Assembly: GCA_905207535.1 (NCBI GenBank)
Contig: CAJLLX010000004.1
Location: forward strand, 1 to 44,059
Length of the DNA: 44,059 nucleotides
Direction: 5' to 3'
Origin: an uncultured Muribaculaceae bacterium
GTDB taxonomy: Bacteria; Bacteroidota; Bacteroidia; Bacteroidales; Muribaculaceae
The stretch's first letter is position 1. The number at the start of each line of letters is the position of its first letter. A model generated the notes under the pieces. The model saw only the letters and a list, made by a program, of their open reading frames with translations. It was not told where the DNA came from and did not search any database. The position numbers were made by a program, and so were the translations under genes. Below, one piece after another: positions 36,218 to 44,059 of the stretch.

Positions 36218-37180
36218 TCAGAGCGAATTGTTCTTGACGAAATCGAGGATCTCCGAGATGCGTCCGAAGGCCATGCCCACCACAGTGTCGGCAGCGCCGT
36301 AGTACACGGCCACACGGTCGTCGCCGTCGGTGATGGCAGCGCACGGGAATACCACGCAGGGCACATCGCCGGTGAGCTCGTAGTCGGTAGCCGGAGCCAG
36401 CAGGTAGGGCTTGGTCCGGTAGAGCACCTTGGTGGGATCTTCGCGATCGAGGATAGAAGCGCCCATCGAGTAGCGGTAGCCGCGGCAGGTGTTGATCACA
36501 CCGTGGTAGAACATCAGCCACCCCTCGTCGGTGAGAAAAGGCACCGACCCGGCACCGATCTTGGTGCACTGCCATGCGCTCTCGGTGAAGGGAGCCACCT
36601 TCATCAGGCAGCGGTGCTCACCCCAGTATTTCATATCGGGGCTGAAGGAGATGAATATGTCGCCGAAGGGTGTGTGGCCGTTGTCGCTGGGGCGCGACAT
36701 CATGGCGAAGCGCCCGTCAAAGCGCTGCGGGAAGAGCACGCCGTTGCGGTTGAAGGGCAAGAAGGCGTTCTCGCACTGGTAGAAGGTCTTGAAATCGAAG
36801 GTGTAGCCGATGCCGATGGTGGGGCCGTTGTAGCCGTTGCACCAGGTGATCCAGTAGCGGTCCTCGATCCAGGTGACACGCGGGTCGTACTTGTAGTCGC
36901 TGTCGATCATATCGGTGTTGCCCGGCTCGAAGCGGATAGGCTCGTCGGCAATATCCCAGTTGATGCCGTCCTTCGAGAAGCCCACATAGATATTCATCTG
37001 CACAGCCTTGTTGTCGCAACGGAACACTCCGGCATAGCCGTCGCCGAAGGGCACTACGGCGCTATTGAAGATGCTGTTGGATACCTTGGTCTGGTAGCGG
37101 TCGATGACCGGATTTTTGGAATAGCGCCACATCACGTCGGTGCAGCCTTCGGGACGCTCCTCCCAGGGAAAATTTTTCAT
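36218..37180 (-). CDS. GH130 beta-1,4-mannoside phosphorylase
   Basis: Cytoplasmic enzyme expected to phosphorolyse a beta-mannoside, most likely mannosyl-beta-1,4-GlcNAc from N-glycan cores, to mannose 1-phosphate and the free sugar. From ATG 37180 (MKNFPWEERPEGC) it has 320 residues, the GH130 norm, and no signal peptide. The upstream in-frame ATG at 37291 would add 37 unrelated residues overlapping the MFS gene. The five-bladed propeller core shows SNSIFNSAVVPF, then KYDPRVTWIEDRYWITWC with the DPR motif that carries the family's general acid Asp, later GWLMFYHGV and a closing YYGAADTVVGMAFG. The MFS transporter gene is just upstream and GH92 genes flank it, as in the N-glycan loci of Bacteroides. 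Exact linkage specificity is inferred from context. Confidence 0.88.
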   Translation of the reverse strand: MKNFPWEERPEGCTDVMWRYSKNPVIDRYQTKVSNSIFNSAVVPFGDGYAGVFRCDNKAVQMNIYVGFSKDGINWDIADEPIRFEPGNTDMIDSDYKYDPRVTWIEDRYWITWCNGYNGPTIGIGYTFDFKTFYQCENAFLPFNRNGVLFPQRFDGRFAMMSRPSDNGHTPFGDIFISFSPDMKYWGEHRCLMKVAPFTESAWQCTKIGAGSVPFLTDEGWLMFYHGVINTCRGYRYSMGASILDREDPTKVLYRTKPYLLAPATDYELTGDVPCVVFPCAAITDGDDRVAVYYGAADTVVGMAFGRISEILDFVKNNSL

Positions 37181-37256
37181 TTGTATGGGGAATTTGGTTG
37201 TATTTTTTACTATATAGATAAAACACACAGGGTTGCCGTCGGTTCGGCACCGCGGG

Positions 37257-38678
37257 TTAAACAATGTCTTTGTCCGGGGCCATGAGAGCATCCTCCTCGG
37301 CCTCGAGCAGCTTGCCTTTGTCGTCGTAGCGGAAAGGCACCAGCTTGGTGATGATAAAGGCCGGGATAGTGGCCACCATCACCACGATGAAGAAGATCTT
37401 GTAGCCGAGCATGTCGCTGAGCCAGCCGCTGAGCATACCCGGGATCATCACACCCAGATTCATGATGCCCGAGGCGAAGGCGTAGTGGGCCATCTGATGT
37501 TTGCCCGGGGCCACCTGCTGCATCATGAACAGTGTCAGACCCACGAAACCGAAGCCGTAGCCGAAATACTCCATCACGATGCCGGAGGCGATGATCCACC
37601 CCTGCTCGGGCTGGAAGAAGGCCAGCACGGCATACACGGCAAAGGGGATATTGAAGATGCAGCAGAGCGAGAAGAGAGTGCGGCGCAGTCCGCGGTGCGA
37701 GATGTAGTATCCCGCCAAGAGCGAGCCGAGCACGAAGGCGGCGGCGCCGAAGGTGCCGTAGTACATGCCTATCTGCTGATTGTCGAGCCCCAAGCCGCCG
37801 ACCTCGCGTCCGGCCTTGAGGAATAGAGGCACAATTTTCACAACAAACCCCTCGCCGAAGCGGTAGAGGAGGATGAAGGCTATATAGATCCAGATATATT
37901 TCTTGGTAAAAAACTCGCGGAGCACCATCCAGAGCTCGCGTGTCACCTCCGATGCCGTGGGGCGCTTGCCGTCGGCCGAAGCCTGAGCGCTGCCGCCGGT
38001 GGGGAGGATGAAGATGTGATAGATGCCCAAGAGCACCATCACCACCGACAGAATCACCATGATGATCATCCACGCATTGCGGTTGGCCAGGAAAAGGGCC
38101 GCCGGAGAGGCGCTGTCGCCCGCAAAGCGGTTGATGAGGTAGCCCGAGAGGTACACCAGGCCGCCGGTCACCACTATTTTTGCGATATTGTAGAAGGCAC
38201 CCTGCCAACCGATATATTTGCTCTGCTCGGCATTGGAAAGGGCTCCCATATACACGCCGTCGCAGGCTATATCGTGGGTGGCGCCGCTGAAAGCCACTAT
38301 GGCCAGGAAAGCGATGGCCACCGGGAAGAAGTTGGGCAACATCAGCGAGAGAGCCACGAGCCCGAATCCCACGCCGGTAATGATCTGGGTGGTGACCACA
38401 TAAAATTTTCGGGTCTTGAACAGCTCGAGGAAGGGGCTCCAGAGCGGCTTGAGGGTCCAGGGGAGAAGGATAAGCGACGTCCAGAAGGCTATCATGGCAT
38501 CGTCGATGCCGAGCCCCTGAAACATGAGCACAGCAGCCATGTTGAGTACCACAAAGGGAAGACCCATGGCGAAATAGGCCGTGGGGACCCACGCTATCGG
38601 GCTGACGCGCCGCAAGGAGTCTTTGACCGGTGCCGGCTTGGAGGCAGTGGTGTCGCTGCCGGCTCTGTTTTCGTTCAT
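37257..38678 (-). CDS. MFS sugar transporter of the mannoside locus
   Basis: Inner-membrane transporter of 473 residues with about twelve hydrophobic segments, from WVPTAYFAMGLPFVVLNMAAV to the last helix FIVVMVATIPAFIITKLV. Charged loops such as KPLWSPFLELFKTRK after helix 2-3 fit the MFS pattern; the overall look is of the AmpG/SLC45-like branch. It lies directly before the GH130 gene and after a GH92 gene. In Bacteroides the corresponding gene trio is proposed to import the Man-GlcNAc disaccharide for GH130, so that substrate is inferred here. The hydrophilic N terminus (MNENRAGSDTTASKPAP) precedes the first helix by about 25 residues. Confidence 0.88.
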   Translation of the reverse strand: MNENRAGSDTTASKPAPVKDSLRRVSPIAWVPTAYFAMGLPFVVLNMAAVLMFQGLGIDDAMIAFWTSLILLPWTLKPLWSPFLELFKTRKFYVVTTQIITGVGFGLVALSLMLPNFFPVAIAFLAIVAFSGATHDIACDGVYMGALSNAEQSKYIGWQGAFYNIAKIVVTGGLVYLSGYLINRFAGDSASPAALFLANRNAWMIIMVILSVVMVLLGIYHIFILPTGGSAQASADGKRPTASEVTRELWMVLREFFTKKYIWIYIAFILLYRFGEGFVVKIVPLFLKAGREVGGLGLDNQQIGMYYGTFGAAAFVLGSLLAGYYISHRGLRRTLFSLCCIFNIPFAVYAVLAFFQPEQGWIIASGIVMEYFGYGFGFVGLTLFMMQQVAPGKHQMAHYAFASGIMNLGVMIPGMLSGWLSDMLGYKIFFIVVMVATIPAFIITKLVPFRYDDKGKLLEAEEDALMAPDKDIV

Positions 38679-38716
38679 TGCTTATTTGGATGGATTCGAA
38701 GCGTGGTAATGGAAAA

Positions 38717-38758
38717 GATGCCGGGACCGGGCGCTGACATCTGCTCGGTCCCGGCATC
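38717..38758 (-). terminator. Rho-independent terminator of the first GH92 gene
   Basis: Perfect 13-bp stem GATGCCGGGACCG (38717-38729) with 38746-38758 around a 16-nt loop, 21 bp past the GH92 stop on the minus strand. It is followed by TTTTCC in the direction of transcription. The MFS gene starts 39 bp beyond it, so MFS expression may depend on readthrough or its own promoter. Confidence 0.75.
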
Positions 38759-38778
38759 ATATATGAGTGAAAAGGGTA

Positions 38779-41136
38779 TTACTTTTTCTTACCCTTCTTG
38801 CTGTCTTTGACTTTAAGCTCGTTGGAGAACGAGTAGGGAAGGCTCTGGTCCGATATGCCGCGGGTGAGGTTGGGCTTGTCGGTCATGTCGAAGTCTATCA
38901 CGGCACCCTCCATGATCATGGGGAAGGTGATATAGTTCTTGTCATACTCCTTGCCGTTGACGGTCATGCGGTTGATGTAACGGTTTTTGTCGGAGTTGGC
39001 GGGAGCGTTGATCTCGAGTTTCTTGCCGTTCTCGAGGTTGACGGTCATCTTCTTGAATAGGGGCGACCCGAGGGCGTAGTCATCCGAGCCGGGAGCCACG
39101 GGGTAGAATCCGAGCGAGGAGAAGACATACCATGCCGAGGTCTGGCCGTTGTCCTCGTCGCCGCAATATCCGTCGGGAGCGGGGGTATACATGCGGTCCA
39201 TCACCTCACGCACCCAATACTGGGCCTTCCAGGGCTCTCCGGCCCAGTCGTAGAGGTAGATCATATGCTGGATGGGCTGGTTGCCGTGGGCGTAGTTGCC
39301 CATGTTCATCACCTGCATCTCGCGGATCTCGTGGATGGGGAAGCCGTAGTAGCTGTCGTCGAAGATCGGGGGAACGGAGAATACCGAGTCCATCATCTGC
39401 ACGAACTCTTTCTTACCGCCCATGAGGTCGATCAGGCCCTGAGGATCGTGGAACACGCTCCAGGTGTAGTGCCAGGCGTTGCCCTCGGTGAAGGCGTCGC
39501 CCCATTTCAGCGGCGAGAAGGGGGTCTCGAACGAGCCGTCCTCATTGCGGCCGCGCATCAGCTTGGTCTCCTTGTCGAAGAGGTTGCGGTAGTTGAGCGC
39601 ACGCTTGGCGTAGAGGTCCTGCTCCTTCTGCGGGCGGCCGAGAGCCTTGGCGAGCTGATAGATGGTCCAGTCGTCGTAGGCATACTCCAGAGTGCGGGCG
39701 GCGTTCTCCTTGATACCGACATTGTAGGGCACATAGCCGAGCTTGTTGTAATATTCGTAGCCGAGGCGTCCGGTAGATTCAATCTGCGGATGCACATTCT
39801 CGGTGCCGTTGACGATACCCTTCCAGAGGGTCTCGGTGTCGTCGACCTTAACACCCTTCAGGTAGGCGTCGGCAAGCACCGAAGCGGAGTTGTTGCCCAC
39901 CATGCAGCCGCGGTGGCCGGGCGATGCCCATTCGGGGAAGAAGCCGCTCTCGCGATAGGCGTTGAGCATACCCTCCTGGATCTCCTTGTTTATCGAGGGG
40001 TAAGCGAGGTTGAGCAGGGGGAACAGTGCGCGGAAGGTATCCCACAGGCCGGTGTCAGTGTAGAGATAGCCGGGGAGCACCTGGCCGTTGTAGGGGGAAT
40101 AGTGCACCACGTTGCCGTCCTTGTCGATCTCGTAAAACTTGCGGGGGAACAACAGCGAGCGGTAGAGAGTGGAGTAGAACGTGCGGTCCTGATCGAGGTT
40201 GCCACCTTCCACTTCAAAGCGTCCGAGGACATCGTTCCATGCGTCGCGACCCTTCGATACGAGGGTGTCGAAGTCGTCGTTGCCAAGTTCGCGGAGGTTA
40301 AGCTCGGCCTGCTCGGGAGAGATGAAGGAGGAGGCCACGCGGGCGTGAACTTTCTCTCCCTTGGCGGTCTTGAAGCCAACTACGGCGCCGGTGTGGTGGC
40401 CTTTCTGCTCGCGCACGCCGGGCTTGAGGCTATACTTCTCGGCAGCGATGCGCTCGTCGCGGTTGGCGGGCTCCACATCGTTGCTGAAGGTGGCGGTGTA
40501 GGTGAGAGGCTTGTCAAATTCGATCACGAAATAGTTGCGGAAGTTGTCGGGCACTCCCCCGCTGTTGCGGGTGGTGTAGCCGATCACCTTGTTCTCTTCG
40601 GGGATTACCTTCACATAGCTGCCGCGGTCGAAGCCGTCGATCACCACGTAGGAGTTGTCGTCGGGGAAGGTGAAGCGGAACATTGCCGCACGCTCTGTGG
40701 GAGCGATCTCGGTGACTACATCGTGGTCGGCCAGATATGCTTTGTAGTAGTAGGGCTTGGCTACCTCACCCTTGTGGCTGAACCAGCTTGCACGGTCGTC
40801 CTCCAGGAATTTGGGCGAACCGGTCACGGGCATAATAGAAAACTGGCCGTAGTCGTTGATCCAGGGACTGGGCTGATGGGTCTGCTTGAAGCCGCGGATT
40901 TTGTTGGCGGTGTACTGATACTGCCATCCGTTGCCCATTTCGCCGGTCTGGGGAGTCCAGAAGTTCATGCCCCAGGGACGGGCGATGGCCGGGTAGGTAT
41001 TGCCGGTAGAGAGCTCGAAAGTCGATTCCGAACCCATCAACGGATTGGCCAGGTCGGCATAGCTTCCGGCTTCGGCTGCCAGTATCGGCGACACAGCGAA
41101 AGCCGCTGCTATTGTCATGCTGAAGATTCTCTTCAT
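38779..41136 (-). CDS. Secreted GH92 alpha-mannosidase (full length)
   Basis: Calcium-dependent inverting exo-alpha-mannosidase of 785 residues. A signal peptide (MKRIFSMTIAAAFAVSPILA) precedes DLANPLMGSES, a GH92 N-terminal motif with a variant start (PLMGSESTFELSTGN, not PFIGTG-). The catalytic (alpha/alpha)6 part keeps E551 in EGNAWHYTW and D660/D662 in GDEDNGQTSAW, the acid and base/metal region of the family. The last domain ends in a Lys-rich tail (KVKDSKKGKKK). This sequence belongs to a different GH92 subgroup from the neighbour at 41274-43568: the N-terminal motif and the QPSPWINDYGQFSIMPVTG region differ, so the two may cut different alpha-linkages. Confidence 0.92.
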   Translation of the reverse strand: MKRIFSMTIAAAFAVSPILAAEAGSYADLANPLMGSESTFELSTGNTYPAIARPWGMNFWTPQTGEMGNGWQYQYTANKIRGFKQTHQPSPWINDYGQFSIMPVTGSPKFLEDDRASWFSHKGEVAKPYYYKAYLADHDVVTEIAPTERAAMFRFTFPDDNSYVVIDGFDRGSYVKVIPEENKVIGYTTRNSGGVPDNFRNYFVIEFDKPLTYTATFSNDVEPANRDERIAAEKYSLKPGVREQKGHHTGAVVGFKTAKGEKVHARVASSFISPEQAELNLRELGNDDFDTLVSKGRDAWNDVLGRFEVEGGNLDQDRTFYSTLYRSLLFPRKFYEIDKDGNVVHYSPYNGQVLPGYLYTDTGLWDTFRALFPLLNLAYPSINKEIQEGMLNAYRESGFFPEWASPGHRGCMVGNNSASVLADAYLKGVKVDDTETLWKGIVNGTENVHPQIESTGRLGYEYYNKLGYVPYNVGIKENAARTLEYAYDDWTIYQLAKALGRPQKEQDLYAKRALNYRNLFDKETKLMRGRNEDGSFETPFSPLKWGDAFTEGNAWHYTWSVFHDPQGLIDLMGGKKEFVQMMDSVFSVPPIFDDSYYGFPIHEIREMQVMNMGNYAHGNQPIQHMIYLYDWAGEPWKAQYWVREVMDRMYTPAPDGYCGDEDNGQTSAWYVFSSLGFYPVAPGSDDYALGSPLFKKMTVNLENGKKLEINAPANSDKNRYINRMTVNGKEYDKNYITFPMIMEGAVIDFDMTDKPNLTRGISDQSLPYSFSNELKVKDSKKGKKK

Positions 41137-41196
41137 GATAATCAGATTATATTTGCGTTTTATTATTTCTTTCAGTAGTTGTATCTCGTAAAATCA

Positions 41197-41243
41197 AGGG
41201 CGTCGGCTTCGCTTCACATCTCGTGTTAAAAAACCGACGCCCT
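41197..41243 (-). terminator. Stem-loop between the two full-length GH92 genes
   Basis: A 10-bp stem AGGGCGTCGG/CCGACGCCCT (41197-41206 with 41234-41243) around a 27-nt loop, 31 bp past the stop of the upstream GH92 gene. It is followed on the minus strand by TGATTTTAC. It is a weak terminator or attenuator. Confidence 0.5.
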
Positions 41244-41273
41244 ATTAATTTTAACGCTGAAATGGGCCGATTA

Positions 41274-43568
41274 TTATTTAGCCACGCCCCATTCGGTGGG
41301 TTTGTCGGTCATCTCTATCACCAGCTCTCCGCCGTCCTTGATGTCATCGTGGGTGAAGAAGGGTGTGGTGAGCTGACGTCCGTTGATCTGAGCCGATTTG
41401 ATGTATTTGTTGGCTTTGGAGAAGTTCTTCACATTGACCGTGAACTGGCGGCCGTTGGTGAGGTTGACGGTAAGGCTCTCGAACATCGGACGACCGATAG
41501 AGTAGGTGGGATTGCCGGGAGCAACCTGATAGAAGCCCATGGCGTTCATTATGAGCCACGCCGACATCTGTCCGCAGTCCTCGTTGCCCGAGAGGCCGTC
41601 GTAATCCACGTGATACTGCTCCTCGTAGATGCGGTCTACCAGCTCCTGAGTCTTCCAGGGCTGACCTGCATAGTTGTAGAGGTGGGTAATGTGGTGCGAG
41701 GGCTCGTTGCCGTGGGCATACTGGCCGATGAGGCCCGAGATATCGGCCGACACCATGTTGCCCTTAAGCTCGGAGGAGGCGGAGAAGAGGCTGTCGAGCT
41801 TGGCAGTAAAGGCCTCTTTGCCGCCCATCATCTCTATCATGCCGGGCACATCCTGCGGCACGAACCATGTCCACTGCCAGGCGGTGCCTTCGCAGTAGTC
41901 GTCGTTGCGGTGGTTCGACGAGGAGGGATCGAAGGGCACGCGCCAGCTGCCGTCGCTCATCACTCCGCGCATGAAGCGTGTGGAGGGATCGAAATATTTA
42001 TGGTAAGCCTGGGCGAAGTCGGCATATTTGCGGGCGGTGGCGGTGTCGCCGGCAGCGGTGGCAAGAGTGCTGATGCACCAGTCGTCGTAAGCATACTCAA
42101 GAGCTTTAGCTACCGACTCGTTGTCCTTGTCGGAGGGCACATAGCCGATGGTGTTCTTGTAATATTTGGCCTGAGGCATCAGGTGGGGAAGCACCTGGGC
42201 CGGGCAATGAATAGCGGTGGTGTCATACTCGGCGGCGCGAACCGAAGCTTTCAGGGCATCGTTGACATCGAAGGTATTCTGACCCTTGGCAACAGCATCG
42301 GCGAAGAGCGAAGCGGCGTGGTAGCCGATCATGGTGCCGGTGTAGTTGCCGGCAAGCTCCCACATGGGAAGCACTCCACCCTCCTGCGCTTTGAGCAGCA
42401 GAGACCGGAGGAAAGCGTCGTTGAGTTCGGGGTCGATGATGGTCATCAGGGGATGCAGCGCACGGAAAGTGTCCCACAGCGAGAATACGGTGTAGACCGG
42501 AGCGTTGGGATCGCCCTGATGTATCTGGCGGTCCATGCCGAGATAGCGGCCGTCGACATCGGTGAAGAGGTTGGGGGCGATGGCGGTGTGGTACATGGCG
42601 GTGTAGAATTTCACCAGATCGTCATGGTTGGCGGTCATCGGCACCTCGATCTTGCCGAGGTAGGCGTTCCACTTCTCGCGGGCTGCGCGGCGGGTCTGGT
42701 CGAAGGCGAAATCGGGCATCTCAGCCTCCACATTCTTGCGGGCGCCGTCGTAGTCCACGGCCGATACACCCACCTTCACCAGCACCTGCTCGCCTTTCTT
42801 CATCGGGGCGAAGCTCAGCAGAGCCTTGCAGCGGGCGTAGGGGTTGCCGTTCTGGTCGATGATGGTGTCGGTGACGATGCTGCTCTCGAAGGGCTTGGAG
42901 AACTTGGCGTAGAAGTAGATCTGCTGGTCGAAGGCCCAGTGTTTCGACATCTTCCAACCGCGGATTTCGGTGTCGCTCAGCACTTCGAGCGCCATCTCGA
43001 GATTGGTCTGATGCTGTATGGAGTAGTCCATGTCGATGATCATGCCGGCGCTGTCGGTGGCGGGATAGGTGAAGCGGTGGAGAGCCACACGCTCGGTGGC
43101 GGTCATCTCGGCCAGGATGTCGTAGCGGTCGAGCTTCACGCTGTAATATCCCGGCTCGGCCACCTCATTTTCGTGCGAGAAACCGGAGGCATAGGGCAGA
43201 TTCTGCTTGCTGTTGTCCTGCGGGTCTATCACCTGATCTCCCACGGTGGGCATGATGAGCACATCGCCGTAGTCGGCGCAGCCGGTGCCGCTGAGATGGG
43301 TGTGCGAGAAGCCGTTGATCAGCGTGTCGGCCACATAGTAGCCCGACGAACCGTCCCAGCCGTCGATGCGGGTGTCGGGCGAGGGTTGTATCATGCCGTG
43401 AGGCACCACCGACCCGGGGAAGGTGTGGCCGTGGCCACCGGTGCCTATCATAGGATTCACTAACGAAGAGTAGTCGACGGCGGCCTGAGCCTCCATGCAG
43501 GAGTCGAGCGTCACCGCCGTGAGCGATGTGGCCATCACTGCGGCCACAATGAGCATAGTTTTTTTCAT
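41274..43568 (-). CDS. Secreted GH92 alpha-mannosidase (full length, possible lipoprotein)
   Basis: Exo-alpha-mannosidase of 764 residues counted from ATG 43568, which gives a signal sequence (MKKTMLIVAAVMATSLTAVTL). The in-frame ATG at 43610 would add 14 polar residues in front of it. The segment TLDSC could be a lipobox with surface anchoring, though the Asp is unusual. The N-terminal motif is VNPMIGTGGHGHTFPG, followed by GFSHTHLSGTGCADYGDVLIMP, the classic GH92 pattern. E560 in CEGTAWQWTW and D664 in GNEDCGQMSAW mark the catalytic region. It lies 38 bp after the end of the GH92 fragment upstream and 137 bp before the next GH92 gene. Mannan or high-mannose N-glycan trimming is the likely role. 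Confidence 0.93.
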   Translation of the reverse strand: MKKTMLIVAAVMATSLTAVTLDSCMEAQAAVDYSSLVNPMIGTGGHGHTFPGSVVPHGMIQPSPDTRIDGWDGSSGYYVADTLINGFSHTHLSGTGCADYGDVLIMPTVGDQVIDPQDNSKQNLPYASGFSHENEVAEPGYYSVKLDRYDILAEMTATERVALHRFTYPATDSAGMIIDMDYSIQHQTNLEMALEVLSDTEIRGWKMSKHWAFDQQIYFYAKFSKPFESSIVTDTIIDQNGNPYARCKALLSFAPMKKGEQVLVKVGVSAVDYDGARKNVEAEMPDFAFDQTRRAAREKWNAYLGKIEVPMTANHDDLVKFYTAMYHTAIAPNLFTDVDGRYLGMDRQIHQGDPNAPVYTVFSLWDTFRALHPLMTIIDPELNDAFLRSLLLKAQEGGVLPMWELAGNYTGTMIGYHAASLFADAVAKGQNTFDVNDALKASVRAAEYDTTAIHCPAQVLPHLMPQAKYYKNTIGYVPSDKDNESVAKALEYAYDDWCISTLATAAGDTATARKYADFAQAYHKYFDPSTRFMRGVMSDGSWRVPFDPSSSNHRNDDYCEGTAWQWTWFVPQDVPGMIEMMGGKEAFTAKLDSLFSASSELKGNMVSADISGLIGQYAHGNEPSHHITHLYNYAGQPWKTQELVDRIYEEQYHVDYDGLSGNEDCGQMSAWLIMNAMGFYQVAPGNPTYSIGRPMFESLTVNLTNGRQFTVNVKNFSKANKYIKSAQINGRQLTTPFFTHDDIKDGGELVIEMTDKPTEWGVAK

Positions 43569-43606
43569 CGGTACGGATTTGCGATATTTTAGTTTATTTC
43601 TTGGAT

Positions 43607-43958
43607 TCATTTGTGGGTATCGGTCATCTCCAGCTCGAGTACGCCTCCTTCGAGCAGCTGTGAGTGGGTGAAGGTGTTCCCCTCGAGGGGCTTGCCGTTG
43701 AGAGTGGCGCTCTTTATGTAGAGGGCGCTGTCGCTAAGCCCCTTGGCGCGGATGGTGAAGCTCTTGCCGCCGGGGAGCGCTATCACGCTCTCGGCGAAAA
43801 GCGGAGTGCCGAGATAGTAGACGCCGCTGACAGGATCCACGGGGTAGAAGCCCATGGCGGAGAATACATACCAGGGCCGGCATCAGCGCGAACTTCACCG
43901 AAATGCGATATTTATTGCTTTCAGCGCCGGTGTGCTCTGTGACGTTACACATTTTCAT
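43607..43958 (-). pseudogene. Chimeric remnant: foreign 5' end joined to a GH92 C terminus
   Basis: Bases 43873 to 43607 encode the last ~89 residues of a GH92 enzyme: WYVFSAMGFYPVDPVSG, GTPLFAESVIALPGGKSF and a closing LEMTDTHK. The frame is blocked upstream by TGA at 43885-43883. Before it, a different frame starting ATG 43958 (MKMCNVTEHTGAESN...) runs to VKFALMPA and then continues out of frame through the GH92 part. The junction is at about 43874, exactly before the Trp of the SAWYVFS motif. An internal ATG at 43855 could yield an 82-residue peptide. I do not recognise the 5' donor; VKFALMPALVC looks like a signal-peptide core. Confidence 0.7.
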
Positions 43959-44042
43959 GGATAATTATAGAAAATATATTATAAGTCAAAAAAATTCAGA
44001 ATTTAAACCTGTTGGTTGAATTAATTTCTTAAAATATTTATA
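43959..44042. promoter_or_regulatory. AT-rich divergent intergenic region
   Basis: Very AT-rich stretch between the minus-strand remnant and an apparent plus-strand start at 44043. It probably holds promoters for both directions, but no clean TAnnTTTG was found. Confidence 0.35.
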
Positions 44043-44059
44043 ATGAAAAAGTTGCGCAT
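44043..44059 (+). CDS. Possible start of a plus-strand gene (cut by window end)
   Basis: ATGAAAAAGTTGCGCAT encodes MKKLR followed by an incomplete codon. It is preceded by the A/T-rich leader usual before Bacteroidetes start codons. The Lys-rich start looks like the beginning of a signal peptide. Too short for any family call; a SusC/SusD-type outer-membrane gene would fit the locus, but that is only a guess. Confidence 0.35.

Noticed and set aside
41223..43463. Plus-strand open frame of ~746 codons opposite the GH92 gene, and a similar one at 39265-41178
   Set aside because: Both are shadows of the GH92 genes with low-complexity translated text (VGVGG, HAGV...). The minus-strand products have signal peptides and catalytic motifs.
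43734..43958. The 74-codon frame starting MKMCNV as a real small gene
   Set aside because: Only its first ~28 codons are independent. The rest is the GH92 C terminus read in the wrong frame, so it is part of the chimeric remnant.

Overview
The window looks like a chromosomal segment of a gut Bacteroidales, most likely a GC-rich Muribaculaceae-type organism. This rests on Bacteroidetes promoter signatures (TTG, about 19-23 bp, TAnnTTTG) in front of several genes, the tig-clpP-clpX-recQ order, a gliding-motility/T9SS type-B C-terminal domain, the GKVGSGKSS-type FtsE, and a GH92/GH130/MFS mannoside locus like those of Bacteroides. The family-level assignment is inference from gene content and base composition only.

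Layout. 1-2.3 kb (minus): a two-component system, an OmpR-type regulator followed by a histidine kinase that runs off the left edge. 2.8-4.9 kb (minus): aspartate kinase and an FtsE-like ATPase. 5.1-11.3 kb (plus): trigger factor, ClpP, ClpX and RecQ, a protein-quality-control block plus a helicase. 11.5-18.3 kb (plus): a YbiT-type ABC-F protein whose second ATPase site is degenerate, a small Dabb-domain protein, large-type PurL and a secreted GH43 glycosidase. A perfect 44-nt palindrome follows, then a frameshifted gene remnant on the minus strand. 19.0-22.7 kb (plus): EtfB, EtfA and an acyl-CoA dehydrogenase whose reading frame is cut by an in-frame TAG 50 codons before the apparent natural end.

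22.8-27.9 kb (plus) is visibly AT-richer than its surroundings and holds a two-gene type III-like restriction-modification system: a helicase-nuclease followed 7 bp later by a beta-class DNA methyltransferase. It has its own promoter and terminator and looks horizontally acquired. 28.0-33.5 kb (plus): a CHU_C/gliding-motility C-terminal-domain protein, a MltD-like lytic transglycosylase and UvrA.

33.6-43.96 kb (minus): an AMP-dependent acyl-CoA ligase and a mannoside-degradation locus. The locus holds two full-length GH92 alpha-mannosidases, an MFS sugar transporter, a GH130 mannoside phosphorylase and two broken GH92 copies. One broken copy has lost about 490 internal residues in frame. The other is only the last ~89 residues joined out of frame to an unrelated 5' end. 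At the extreme right edge a plus-strand gene seems to begin (MKKLR...).

How the genes fit together: GH92 enzymes would trim alpha-mannose from N-glycans or mannan outside the cytoplasm, the MFS protein would import the resulting mannoside, and GH130 would phosphorolyse it in the cytoplasm. No SusC/SusD pair is visible here. The most notable points are several lesions in otherwise conserved genes (amber codon, in-frame deletion, chimeric fragment, frameshift), the degenerate ABC-F site, the AT-rich restriction-modification island, a promoter element sitting in the loop of a terminator-like hairpin, and a possible small RNA at about 2.55 kb. I saw no CRISPR array, tRNA, rRNA, transposase or integrase gene.
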